DNA of 47,425 bases, taken from contig CANFTB010000038.1 of NCBI GenBank assembly GCA_947449735.1, positions 1 through 47,425 on the forward strand, read 5' to 3'. Of the stretch, positions 8,914 through 16,923 are shown piece by piece. The notes under the pieces were generated by a model, which had not been told where the DNA came from, did not search any database, and was given only the letters and a program-made list of their open reading frames with translations. This DNA is from Chthoniobacteraceae bacterium. GTDB taxonomy: Bacteria > Verrucomicrobiota > Verrucomicrobiia > Chthoniobacterales > Chthoniobacteraceae. A program made the translations under genes and the position numbers. Within the stretch, counting starts at the first letter, position 1. Every line of letters starts with the position of its first letter.

Positions 8914-9330
8914 TTACTCAGACTTCGCTCCAGGCTTTCTACCGCCGCCCTTCGGGCCACCACCACCAGCGCCCCCTGGAGGGCCATCCTTGCGATGCTG
9001 CTTCAGATGCTCTTCAAACTTCTTTTTCTGCTCCGGAGTCAGCTCGGCCATAATGGCGTCCGCGCCAGCCTTTCTAATCTCACGGACCTTCTCCTTCTTT
9101 TGCTCCTCGCTTAAGGAGGTGTCGTCGTGAAGGGCCTTTCCCTTGGCAGCATTCGCCTCCATCGCCGGCTTGATCTTCGCGACCTGGGCCTCACTCAAAC
9201 CCAAGTCCGCCTTCATCCTGGTCAGCCGTTCCTCAGGAGACGGAGGATGATCGGACTTTTGACCAGAAGCGGAAACGTTAAGAGCCAAACCGAGGCTCAG
9301 AGCGAGAAGGGACAAATTAAGAGTCTTCAT
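8914..9330 (-). CDS. Spy/CpxP-like periplasmic LTxxQ protein
   Basis: This is a small exported protein of about 138 residues. It starts with a signal peptide (MKTLNLSLLALSLGLALNVSA). A charged helical body contains two LTxxQ-type turns, DLGLSEAQVAKIKPAME and AELTPEQKKKFEEHLKQ. These are characteristic of the Spy/CpxP/ZraP group of periplasmic chaperones and envelope-stress proteins. The tail is Gly/Pro/Lys-rich and probably disordered. The frame opens at 9444, but the ATG at 9330 immediately precedes the signal peptide and is clearly the start. It is transcribed toward the AraC gene, with only about 40 bp between the two. Whether they share a transcript is unclear. It has no partner two-component system in view. 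Confidence 0.82.
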   Translation of the reverse strand: MKTLNLSLLALSLGLALNVSASGQKSDHPPSPEERLTRMKADLGLSEAQVAKIKPAMEANAAKGKALHDDTSLSEEQKKEKVREIRKAGADAIMAELTPEQKKKFEEHLKQHRKDGPPGGAGGGGPKGGGRKPGAKSE

Positions 9331-9512
9331 AGGAGGAACTAAAACGAGACAACCACATTTGCAAACTGGACCACTACCAAGTCTCAGCATCGCTAATCCA
9401 TGTAATGCACATGTGGATCCGGGGTAAATCTTTTGTAAACGCAACCTCCTTGCGCCGCCCTTCGTTACTTGCGGCTTGCCGCAACCGCGCTTTCACGAAC
9501 AACCTTTCACAG

Positions 9513-9875
9513 ATGCGAACAAACGTCCTCGGCCTCCCCCTGCAATGCTGCTGCACAAGTCCGCTCACGGGTTTTTACCGGGACGGGTTCTGCCGCACCG
9601 GCGCGGAAGATTCAGGACTACACACCGTTTGCGCAGTCGTCACGGACGAGTTTCTGCAATTCTCGAAGTCACGGGGAAACGACCTCTCCACCCCCCGCCC
9701 CGAATACGCATTTCCAGGTCTCAAAAATGACGACCGCTGGTGTCTTTGCGTGGAACGCTGGAAGGAAGCGTTGGACGCCGGATGCGCGCCGAAAGTCATT
9801 CTCGAAGCCTGCCATCTCTCTGCACTGGAGTTCGTCGACGTCGAGGACCTTAAGTCCCACGAATTTACACCTTAA
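9513..9875 (+). CDS. DUF2237 family protein
   Basis: This compact protein of 120 residues is strongly typical of DUF2237. It has NVLGLPLQCC at the start, then TGFYRDGFCRTG, HTVCAVVTDEFLQFSKSRGNDLSTP, EYAFPGLKNDDRWCLC and a final LEACHLSALEFVDVEDLK. The family is widespread in bacteria and some algae and has no established biochemical role. Conserved Cys residues (two near the N-terminus, one each in CRTG, VCAV and CLC) could bind a metal or act in redox chemistry, but that is inference. The ATG at 9513 matches the normal family start; the frame remains open to 9405 with unrelated sequence. It is divergent from the Spy-like gene and convergent with the SGNH hydrolase gene. Confidence 0.9.
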   Translation: MRTNVLGLPLQCCCTSPLTGFYRDGFCRTGAEDSGLHTVCAVVTDEFLQFSKSRGNDLSTPRPEYAFPGLKNDDRWCLCVERWKEALDAGCAPKVILEACHLSALEFVDVEDLKSHEFTP

Positions 9876-9876
9876 G

Positions 9877-9943
9877 CCCTGCAACAGGGAGCACGCCCCC
9901 GCAGCATGCTGCCCCGCAAGGCCCCACTCCGGCGCTTCCGGAG
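9877..9943. terminator. Cluster of small hairpins between convergent genes
   Basis: Just after the DUF2237 stop come three compact inverted repeats. CCCTG-CAA-CAGGG lies at 9877-9889, a 12-bp palindrome GCAGCATGCTGC at 9901-9912, and CTCCGG-CGCTT-CCGGAG at 9927-9943. The position between two convergent genes suggests transcription termination in both directions. None is followed by a real T tract, so the call is weak. Confidence 0.3.
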
Positions 9944-9980
9944 AAGCATCATCCCGAAAGGGTAGTCTGCCGAGATCAGG

Positions 9981-10625
9981 TCACTTTACCGGCGCGATGT
10001 ATCCGCGCACCGTCTCGCTAATCACCCTGTAGCCATCAGCATTCGGATGCACGCGGTCTGGAACCATCTCCGCGCGGCCCTCCAAAGCCTTGTAGAGGTC
10101 TATCACCCCAAGGCCTTTCTCCGAGGCAACCTCCCTCAACAACGGAATGACTCCGGTGCGGATCACTTCATCGGTGATTCCGAAATTGTCAGGAAATGCG
10201 GGCACCGGCAGGCACACGAAAATCTTCGCATCCGCATTCACTGCACGAATGGAGTCCACCAGCGAGACCGCACTCGGCTTGAACTCCGAGCGCTTTACCC
10301 AGTTGTGGGGCTTTGTATCGTTGGTTCCCAGCTTGATCACATAGATATCCGCCTTCATCGCGATCATCGCCTGATATTGGGGCTGGAGATGATAGGGCTT
10401 GTCTCCGCTTCGGAGCATCGTTGAACCGCTGTTCCCGAAGTTTCCCACCTCGTATCCATCCCCAAGAAGATCAGCTAGTTGTTTGGGATAGGACTTGTCT
10501 CCTGACGCTCCCACGCCTTGCGTGATGCTGTCGCCGACACAGGCCACCTTCACCTTGGGCGGAGCGCCATAAATACTGCCAACGGCCACCACTGACAGGC
10601 ACGAGAGAGTCAAAAACCAGTTCAT
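9981..10625 (-). CDS. Secreted SGNH/GDSL-family hydrolase
   Basis: This 214-residue exported esterase-like protein starts with a signal peptide (MNWFLTLSCLSVVAVGSIYGAP). The four SGNH blocks are all visible. They are VGDSITQG with the nucleophile Ser at residue 33, the Gly in NFGNSG, LGTNDTK with the oxyanion-hole Asn, and DRVHPNADG with the catalytic Asp and His near the C-terminus. Such enzymes remove acetyl or acyl groups from polysaccharides or glycans (sialate O-acetylesterase-like); the exact substrate is unknown. It lies 50 bp downstream of the DUF1501 gene on the same strand and is probably the last gene of that operon. That fits a cluster devoted to extracellular or periplasmic polymer use. 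Confidence 0.88.
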   Translation of the reverse strand: MNWFLTLSCLSVVAVGSIYGAPPKVKVACVGDSITQGVGASGDKSYPKQLADLLGDGYEVGNFGNSGSTMLRSGDKPYHLQPQYQAMIAMKADIYVIKLGTNDTKPHNWVKRSEFKPSAVSLVDSIRAVNADAKIFVCLPVPAFPDNFGITDEVIRTGVIPLLREVASEKGLGVIDLYKALEGRAEMVPDRVHPNADGYRVISETVRGYIAPVK

Positions 10626-10676
10626 TCAAACAGATCACAACCGATTGCACCGGGATGCAATACAGCAAACACCGGT

Positions 10677-12095
10677 TTAAATTTTCGCCAAAACATGCCC
10701 CTCGTTCTGGTCGATCCGCTCGGGCCGTCCCTTGTGTGAATAGATCAACTTCGTGTGGTCCAGTCCGAGCAGGTGCAGAATGCTCGAATGCAAGTCATGA
10801 ACATGCAGACGGTCCTCGACCGCGTAAAGCCCCAGCTCGTCGGTTGAACCGATCGTCCGGCCGCCCGGAACCCCGCCACCCGCCATCCACATCGTGAACC
10901 CCGTTGGATTGTGATCCCGTCCATCACCCGCCTCACTCATCGGGGTCCGGCCAAACTCTCCCCCCCAGATCACGAGCGTCTCCTCAAGAAGCCCCCTCGC
11001 CTTTAAATCACTCAAAAGACCCGCGATCGGCTTGTCCACGGATTGGCACAACTTGCCGTGCGCCTTCTCGATCCCCGCATGGCTGTCCCACTTGCTGCCC
11101 GCGCCGCTGTACAGCTGAACAAAGCGCACGCCGTTCTCAATCAAACGCCTGGCAAGGAGACAGTTGCGCCCGAAAACGGCGGTCTCCTCCCGGTCCATCC
11201 CGTACAAGCTTCTCGTCGCCTCGCTCTCCTTGCTCAAATCAACTGCTTGGGGAGCCTCCGCCTGCATCCGGTACGCGAGCTCGTAGCCGCGGATGCGTGC
11301 CTCCAACTCGGTGTTTTCAGTCCGGGTTGAGTCAAACTCGCTGTTGATCGCACCAAGCAAGTCGAGCTTCTCGCGCTGGCGCTGGGCCGAAACACCCTTG
11401 GGATTGTCGAGATGCTTGATCGGCACACCCTCGCCGTTGAACTCCACACCCTGGTAGGTGGCGGGCATGAAACCGGCCCCCCAATTCCTCACTCCGTTCA
11501 CCACGGTGCCTTCACTGTCCTTGATGACGACAAACGCAGGAAGGTTTTCATTCTCGGTTCCGAGTCCGTAGCTCACCCACGATCCAAGAGAGGGACGGCC
11601 GCCAAAAACAGATCCCGTGTTCATCGAGCAAACTCCTCCCGCGTGGTTGATTCCGCTCGATGCGCAGGAGCGGATCACGGCGAGGTCATCCGCGTGCGCC
11701 GCCACGTGCTCAAACCAATCGGAGATCCAGAGGCCGCTTTGACCGCGCTGCTTCCAGGTGCGCTTGCATTCAAGAAGGGGTGAGTTCGCCTCTCCCATTG
11801 CGGTGATCGGTCTTTTAAAACTTTCCGGAAGCCGCTGCCCGGCCAGTTCATTCAGCAAGGGCTTGTAGTCAAAGGTATCCAGATGACTGGGCCCGCCCTC
11901 CATGAACAAAAAGATGACATTCTTGGCGCGCGGCTTGTGCTGGGGGATCTTGAATGAAGATCCGCTGCCCGCTCCAGCGGATGCCAGAAGCGGCTGCTGC
12001 ATCAGAGCCGACAGCGCCACGGCGCCAAAACCACAACCGGCGTTTTGCAGGAACTCCCGCCGGGAGGAGGGCTGGTCGAATCGTTGACAGGACAT
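10677..12095 (-). CDS. DUF1501 protein with Tat-type leader
   Basis: This 472-residue protein belongs to DUF1501, a sulfatase/alkaline-phosphatase-fold family greatly expanded in Planctomycetes and Verrucomicrobia. A twin-arginine leader (SSRREFLQNAGCGFGAVALSAL) points to export in folded form. Family blocks seen are KNVIFLFMEGGPSHLDTFDYKP, SSGINHAGGVCSMNTGS, GVRFVQLYSGAGSKWDSHAGI, LVIWGGEFGRTPMSE and GRDHNPTGFTMW. The conserved Asp, His and Glu residues suggest metal binding, but the reaction is unproven. It starts 15 bp after the stop of the large DUF1549/DUF1553 cytochrome protein. This is the usual pairing of the two families, and they probably act together in the periplasm. Confidence 0.93.
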   Translation of the reverse strand: MSCQRFDQPSSRREFLQNAGCGFGAVALSALMQQPLLASAGAGSGSSFKIPQHKPRAKNVIFLFMEGGPSHLDTFDYKPLLNELAGQRLPESFKRPITAMGEANSPLLECKRTWKQRGQSGLWISDWFEHVAAHADDLAVIRSCASSGINHAGGVCSMNTGSVFGGRPSLGSWVSYGLGTENENLPAFVVIKDSEGTVVNGVRNWGAGFMPATYQGVEFNGEGVPIKHLDNPKGVSAQRQREKLDLLGAINSEFDSTRTENTELEARIRGYELAYRMQAEAPQAVDLSKESEATRSLYGMDREETAVFGRNCLLARRLIENGVRFVQLYSGAGSKWDSHAGIEKAHGKLCQSVDKPIAGLLSDLKARGLLEETLVIWGGEFGRTPMSEAGDGRDHNPTGFTMWMAGGGVPGGRTIGSTDELGLYAVEDRLHVHDLHSSILHLLGLDHTKLIYSHKGRPERIDQNEGHVLAKI

Positions 12096-12110
12096 GGAGT
12101 GTTAAGCAGG

Positions 12111-15100
12111 TTAATGAAGGTATAGAAACTCGTTGCTGTTCAGAAGCACCTGGCAGATGTCGTTCATCGCCTGACGGAAAGCGTCGCCGCCCTCGGCGCC
12201 CTTGCCATCCCCATTCCACTCCCATCCTGCCCCCTCCCCGGCGGTGGCAATCCATTGCACAGGACCCGCTTTCCAGGCTCGAAAATCCGCGGAAACATCG
12301 GCCTCGGCGATATCGCCTGGAACCACTCGCAGCGCTTCGATCAATCCGTCCCAAAGCTGGTTGGTCGTCCGTTTGCCGAGCCCGCCCAAAGTCAGCCCCG
12401 AAACACCGGCCCCTAACTTCGAACGGATCGCATGCGGAACCTCCGCCTTTTGAATTTCCTCGGATGGGTCATCCAAGTCTCTCACGCTGAACCGCACACA
12501 CCTCTCCGAACAGGACACGACAGCCACTACGTGATGCCGGTGTCCCGGAACGATCCTCAGATTCGAGGCCACAATCTCAAACCCGATGTTTGAATTTTCA
12601 TCCTCGCCGACCAGTTGCATGATCAAGTTGCGCGGCTTGAAGCGCGACTTCTCACCGGTCACACCAAGACTCCAACCAAACGCCTCGATGCTGTCCTTCC
12701 CCCCGCTCCAGCGCGAGGCGATGGTCCGCACGCCGGCGGCAGCATCCACGGAATCAAGCCGCAGCACGGCCTCAACCGTAAAATCGTCACCCTCCTTCGG
12801 CGCGTTATTTGCAAGCAAACGCTCGTGCTCGGTCTTCTCGTGAAAGGCTCCCGCCTCCGACGAACGCTCCACGGGAGATGGCTCCCTCCAGCCTGAGCCC
12901 GCCAGACGCTTGTCAAGAAAAGCCGCCGCGTTGGAGCGCTCGCCCGCTGTGGGCGGCCTCCCCAACACCGCGTTCCAGGCCTCGTCAACGGACTTCACCC
13001 GAGAGGCTACCTTGCGCGCGCGGTTCAAGGGCCAGTCGCCGTTGAGTAAAAACAAGGCCTGCGTCGGGGTCGTCGTGCTCTGGCGCTCGGAGGTGCTCGA
13101 AAAACCAGCAGGCGCATCAAGGCTCCTCAGCAGCTCGTTCTGACTGTTCCGCTTCTTGATTGTGTAAACGGACCGTCTCAAAAGATTTCCGTCCACGGCA
13201 GGACCGCCGGCCGTGAAATCCAGTTCGCCGCTCGTAAACAACATGGCGTCCCTCACCTGCTCGGCATCGAGGCGGCGCGGGCTGAATCGCCACAGATACT
13301 TGTTGCCCGGATCAGACTTCAGCGCGGGATCATCAGCGCTCGTCCGAGACGTTTGCTGGTAGGTAGCGGACATTAAAATTGCTTTATGGAGCTTCTTTAA
13401 GCTCCAGCCGTCCGCGACAAAACGGCGTGCCAGCCAGTCCAGCAACTCAGGATGCGAGGGCGGTTCCCCAAGCTTGCCAAAGTCGCTGGAAGTCGCCACG
13501 AGCCCGCGGCCGAAATGATACTGCCAGACCCTGTTCACAATCACACGCGTTGAGAGTTGGTTGTCCGGCCGGGTGATCCAGTTTGCAAGCGCAGTCCTTC
13601 TGCCGGTAGAATTTCCGACCGGCGGGATCGCGGGATCACCGGGCTCCAGAAGCGTTAAAAAACCGGGCGCGACCTCCTGCTCGCCCTTCCGGGTCTTGAA
13701 GCGCGTTGGGGGCGCCTGAGGGCCCACATCCGTCGCCACAAACGCCTCCATCAACGGGCCGGGCTTGAGATGCTCGTGCTTCTTGAGCTCCTCGGAAAGC
13801 TCCGCGTACCTTGCCTTGTCGGCATCCGATTTAAGGCTCTTCACCGGATCAAAGGTCCGTCGGGCGCGGGTCAACTGCCTCATGCACAGATTGGAAAGCT
13901 GGCGCTCCAGCGGGTCGCGCTCAACCTCCTCCTTTCGCATCATCACTTGGAACTCGTCGTTAAAACGCCGCGTGGCGCGAGCCACGCTCTTCCCGATCAT
14001 CGGCTCCAGCAATGCGTCCAACTTCGCCCTCACATCCGCCGTCGCAGCCTCCCATTCGGCCTGTTTGCGGGCGTGCTCCTCCTTCTCGGAATCCGTTGCG
14101 AGCTTTAGGTCATCCCTCCACTGCACCGGAGCAAAGAACGCCCGGAGGCGGAAGTAGTCCTTTTGCAAGATCGGGTCGAATTTGTGGTTGTGACACCGGG
14201 CGCACCCGAAGCTGAGCCCGAGAAACAGCTCGCCCGTGGTATCTGTGATGTCGGTAAGGATGATGTCCCACTGGCTGCGCACGTCCACCTGGTTCCACTC
14301 ATAGATGGGATTCCGGAGGTAGGAGGTTGCGATGAGCACGTTGGGGTTTCCGGGCTCGATCTCGTCGCCGGCCAGCTGCTCTCGCACGAAGCGGTCGTAT
14401 GGCTTGTCGGCGTTGAGACTCTCAATAACCCAGTCGCGATACGGCCAGACTGCGGGCCTGTATTCGTCGGCGTTGTAGCCGTCGCTCTCGGCATACCGCA
14501 CGAGATCGATCCAGTGCTGCGCCCAGCGCTCCCCGTAACGAGGGCTGGCCAGCAGCTCGTCCACAAACCGCTCGTAGCTAGCCGGGCTTTGCTCCCCTGC
14601 GAACGCCTGCAACTGCGCCTCGGTGGGGGGCAGTCCGTGGAGATCGAACGTCAGGCGGCGCAACAGCTCGTGCGTGTCCGCCCTTCTCGATGGCTTAAAC
14701 CCGAGCTCGGCGTGCTTCGCCGCCACAAACCTGTCGATGTTCGTCAGGGCCCACTCACCTTGCGCTTTCGGCGGCAGGGGGTTCGAGAGGGGTTGAAAAC
14801 ACCAGAAATTGCGCTGCTCCGGAGTGAATCCCCCCTCCATCATCACAACCTTGGATGCGTTTGACTCCGGCCACGGCGCCCCCAGCTTCACCCACTTCTC
14901 GAGCACCGCCACCTCCTTTTCGGGCAGCTTCTCCTTCGGTGGCATCTGGAAGTCCTGCTTGCCGTATCGCACTGCCTCGATCAGGGGAGACTCCTCCGGC
15001 TTGCCTGGCACAAGCGCCGGACCGGTGTCACCGCCCGTCTTCAAAAAGGCCAACTGGTCCACACGCAGGCCGCCCTTCTGCTTCTTCTCGCCATGACACT

Positions 15101-15236
15101 CAAAGCAACGATTGGCCAAAATGGGCCGGACCTCGTTCTCAAAAAAGGTCGACGCCGCGCGACCGGCGTCTTCACCAGCCCCGTAATGCGGGACGGCGGA
15201 CACTAGCAATAACAAAAAGGGGGCGAGCGTCTTCAT
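12111..15236 (-). CDS. Planctomycete-type cytochrome c / DUF1549 / DUF1553 protein with LamG-like domain
   Basis: This is a very large exported protein of 1041 residues. A signal peptide (MKTLAPFLLLLVSAVPHYGAG) is followed by a PSD1-type cytochrome c domain with the haem motif CFECH near residue 45 and the distal Met in QMPPKEKL. DUF1549 follows (about 160-370; RRLTFDLHGLPPT, YGERWAQHWIDLVRYAESDG, GLSFGCARCHNHKFDPI, which holds a second CxxCH). DUF1553 comes next (about 545-800; RVIVNRVWQYHFGRGLVATSSDFG). The C-terminal about 200 residues look like a LamG/concanavalin lectin fold. It is a periplasmic, probably redox-linked protein of unknown reaction. Its ATG overlaps the TGA of the upstream remnant (ATGA, 15233-15236), so translation was once coupled to a gene now mostly deleted. 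Confidence 0.93.
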   Translation of the reverse strand: MKTLAPFLLLLVSAVPHYGAGEDAGRAASTFFENEVRPILANRCFECHGEKKQKGGLRVDQLAFLKTGGDTGPALVPGKPEESPLIEAVRYGKQDFQMPPKEKLPEKEVAVLEKWVKLGAPWPESNASKVVMMEGGFTPEQRNFWCFQPLSNPLPPKAQGEWALTNIDRFVAAKHAELGFKPSRRADTHELLRRLTFDLHGLPPTEAQLQAFAGEQSPASYERFVDELLASPRYGERWAQHWIDLVRYAESDGYNADEYRPAVWPYRDWVIESLNADKPYDRFVREQLAGDEIEPGNPNVLIATSYLRNPIYEWNQVDVRSQWDIILTDITDTTGELFLGLSFGCARCHNHKFDPILQKDYFRLRAFFAPVQWRDDLKLATDSEKEEHARKQAEWEAATADVRAKLDALLEPMIGKSVARATRRFNDEFQVMMRKEEVERDPLERQLSNLCMRQLTRARRTFDPVKSLKSDADKARYAELSEELKKHEHLKPGPLMEAFVATDVGPQAPPTRFKTRKGEQEVAPGFLTLLEPGDPAIPPVGNSTGRRTALANWITRPDNQLSTRVIVNRVWQYHFGRGLVATSSDFGKLGEPPSHPELLDWLARRFVADGWSLKKLHKAILMSATYQQTSRTSADDPALKSDPGNKYLWRFSPRRLDAEQVRDAMLFTSGELDFTAGGPAVDGNLLRRSVYTIKKRNSQNELLRSLDAPAGFSSTSERQSTTTPTQALFLLNGDWPLNRARKVASRVKSVDEAWNAVLGRPPTAGERSNAAAFLDKRLAGSGWREPSPVERSSEAGAFHEKTEHERLLANNAPKEGDDFTVEAVLRLDSVDAAAGVRTIASRWSGGKDSIEAFGWSLGVTGEKSRFKPRNLIMQLVGEDENSNIGFEIVASNLRIVPGHRHHVVAVVSCSERCVRFSVRDLDDPSEEIQKAEVPHAIRSKLGAGVSGLTLGGLGKRTTNQLWDGLIEALRVVPGDIAEADVSADFRAWKAGPVQWIATAGEGAGWEWNGDGKGAEGGDAFRQAMNDICQVLLNSNEFLYLH

Positions 15237-15424
15237 GGCCGGGGGTGCAGCTTGAGTCTGAGGGTGGGAGGACGGACGCTTGGATGCTCCTTTGAAGCGA
15301 ACCCGTGCGCAAGTCCGTTTGGGTCCATTTCCCCGGTTTCACGCACGATCACAAAACTAACCAGCCCGTTGGTGTCCTGACGCACAAACTCGGCCAGCGC
15401 GCCGCCTTCAATCACAATGTTTAT
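15233..15424 (-). pseudogene. C-terminal remnant of a deleted secreted protein (FecR/LamG or CBM96-like tail)
   Basis: About 60 codons remain open in the frame ending at the TGA at 15233. They read VIEGGALAEFVRQDTNG, then SFVIVRETGEM, then LAHGFASKEHPSVRPPTLRLK. This is the typical ending of a beta-sandwich DNRLRE/CBM96-type or FecR-LamG protein, the kind of gene that normally sits between the ECF sigma factor and the DUF1549/DUF1553 gene in these operons. The stop overlaps the start of the next gene as ATGA, as expected for a true gene end. No start codon or upstream part of the gene survives, and the open frame runs straight into sigma-factor DNA in another frame. The left boundary (by transcription) is about 15418-15424. 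Confidence 0.7.
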
Positions 15425-15788
15425 GAACGCAGAACCGCAACGCGTCCGCCTTGCGGTCCAGTGCGTCGGACTGCCGGTCGATCTCCGCCGCGATCGCCTC
15501 AATGAAGTCATCCTCCACGGACACACCTTCGTGCTTGCGGGCCGCGCGGCGATGGTTGAGCACCTGGTGTGTTGCAACCGTCCGCACCCACGCACGAAAA
15601 TTGGTGCCTTGCTCGAATTTTGGAAACTGCTTCCAGAGAGTCACCTTCACCTCCTGAAGAATGTCATCTGCGTCGTGGCTGCGAGCCACAAGGCTGTAAA
15701 CATAGGTCGCCAGCCAGCGCTCGTGCTGGGCAAGCAGACGAAGGTAGGGCTCAGGGTCGGGCTGTGTTTCCAGGGGGGGCAAAGCCAT
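15408..15788 (-). pseudogene. Truncated ECF sigma factor (region 4 lost)
   Basis: The first about 115 codons are a normal Rhodopirellula/Verrucomicrobium-type ECF sigma-70 factor. They include LAQHERWLATYVYSLVARS, the region 2 core HDADDILQEVKVTLWKQFPKF, FRAWVRTVATHQVLNHRR and the linker up to ADALRFCV. The expected region 4, which would recognise the -35 element, is missing. After FCV come only HKHCD and a stop, and then the sequence turns into the tail of another gene. This looks like an internal deletion joining the sigma gene to the end of its neighbour out of frame. The ATG at 15788 is preferred; the frame extends to 15860. A region-2-only product of about 126 residues should not act as a normal sigma factor. 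Confidence 0.85.
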
Positions 15789-16019
15789 TCTTAAGAGACT
15801 AAGGTTCGAAAACCGCGGGATTGGACACGATTTTTTAAAGTTTTTGGCATCGGCCGGCACTTACCACCCGCCAACACTCTGGCGAAGGATGTTGGGACAC
15901 GCAGCTGCCTGACCTCAGAACCGGAGCACCCCGGCGCCCAAGGCAGGTTTGACATGGCACGCTCCCCGTGGAGCATTAAACATTTACGGACGGCCAGAAC
16001 CTTAACCCAGAATTTTCGC

Positions 16020-16865
16020 GTGGAGATCAAGCAAGCACTCATTACAGCGGCAGGACACTCCCAGCGCCGCCTCCCCCTGCAGACGCTAGTCGACAGGGAC
16101 GGCTCGGCGAAGACCGCCCTTCAAATTCTGATCGAAGAGATCCTACAGGCTGGAATTGAAAGGATTGTCGTCGTCGTCGCCCCCGGCGAGGTGGCCGCCT
16201 TCACCCATGCCGCCGGAGTCTACGCCCCTAGGCTCGCCTTCGTGGAACAGAAGGAACCGCTCGGCTACGGCCACGCCGTATGGAGTGCGCGCCCGGCACT
16301 TTCCGGGGCCCCCTTCCTGCTCATGGTGGGCGACCATCTTTATGTGAGCGGCCGCCCGGAGCGCTGCGCACAGCAACTTGCCGCCGTTGCAAAGGCTGAA
16401 AACTGCGCGGTGTCCGCAGTGCAAGCCACGCACGAGAGCAAGCTCCCTCTGTACGGAACAGTCGGAGGCCGCCTGGTGGCCGGGCGCCGCGGCCTTTACG
16501 ACATTTCCGAACTCATTGAAAAGCCGACGCCCACGGAAGCGGAGCAGCGCCTCATCGTCCCCGGCCTCCGCGCCGGTCACTACCTGTGCTTTTTTGGAAT
16601 GCACATTCTCACGGACAGCATCCTCGAGCAGCTCGAGGAGGATGTCGCCCGCGCCGGAGGAAAAGGAGGCATTCATCTCACGCCAGCCCTCGCACGGATG
16701 GCGGCGCGCGAGCGCTACCTGGCCGTCGAGCTGCAGGGACGCCGCTTCGACATGGGGCTCAAATACGGCCTTCTCACCGCTCAGCTCGCGCTCGCCCTGA
16801 ACGGCAACGATAGAGACGAAGTGCTCAGCGGCCTGGTCGAGATGCTGGCTCGCAACGAAGCCTGA
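16020..16865 (+). CDS. GalU-like sugar-phosphate nucleotidyltransferase
   Basis: This nucleotidyltransferase of about 281 residues is related to UTP:glucose-1-phosphate uridylyltransferases. The start is probably the GTG at 16020, giving [21 protein letters not shown] directly at the N-terminus; the open frame begins at 15954 with unrelated residues. Typical later motifs are [23 protein letters not shown] (substrate loop), [10 protein letters not shown] (metal-binding Asp), [13 protein letters not shown] and [14 protein letters not shown]. The canonical GxGTR signature is replaced by [12 protein letters not shown], as I recall for some planctomycete homologues. It is cytoplasmic and would make a UDP- or other NDP-sugar. 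It is followed after 58 bp by the kinase/nucleotidyltransferase fusion, probably on the same transcript. Confidence 0.82.
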   Translation: MEIKQALITAAGHSQRRLPLQTLVDRDGSAKTALQILIEEILQAGIERIVVVVAPGEVAAFTHAAGVYAPRLAFVEQKEPLGYGHAVWSARPALSGAPFLLMVGDHLYVSGRPERCAQQLAAVAKAENCAVSAVQATHESKLPLYGTVGGRLVAGRRGLYDISELIEKPTPTEAEQRLIVPGLRAGHYLCFFGMHILTDSILEQLEEDVARAGGKGGIHLTPALARMAARERYLAVELQGRRFDMGLKYGLLTAQLALALNGNDRDEVLSGLVEMLARNEA

Positions 16866-16923
16866 TCTCTTTGAAGAGCCGCCTCCCCACCTCCCCGATC
16901 TTCAGGCAGAAGCCCAAGGGCCA

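Noticed and set aside
15425..15954. tRNA-like GGTTCGAAAACC near 15804
   Set aside because: The T-arm-like string has no acceptor or anticodon stems around it, and it lies at the start region of the sigma gene.
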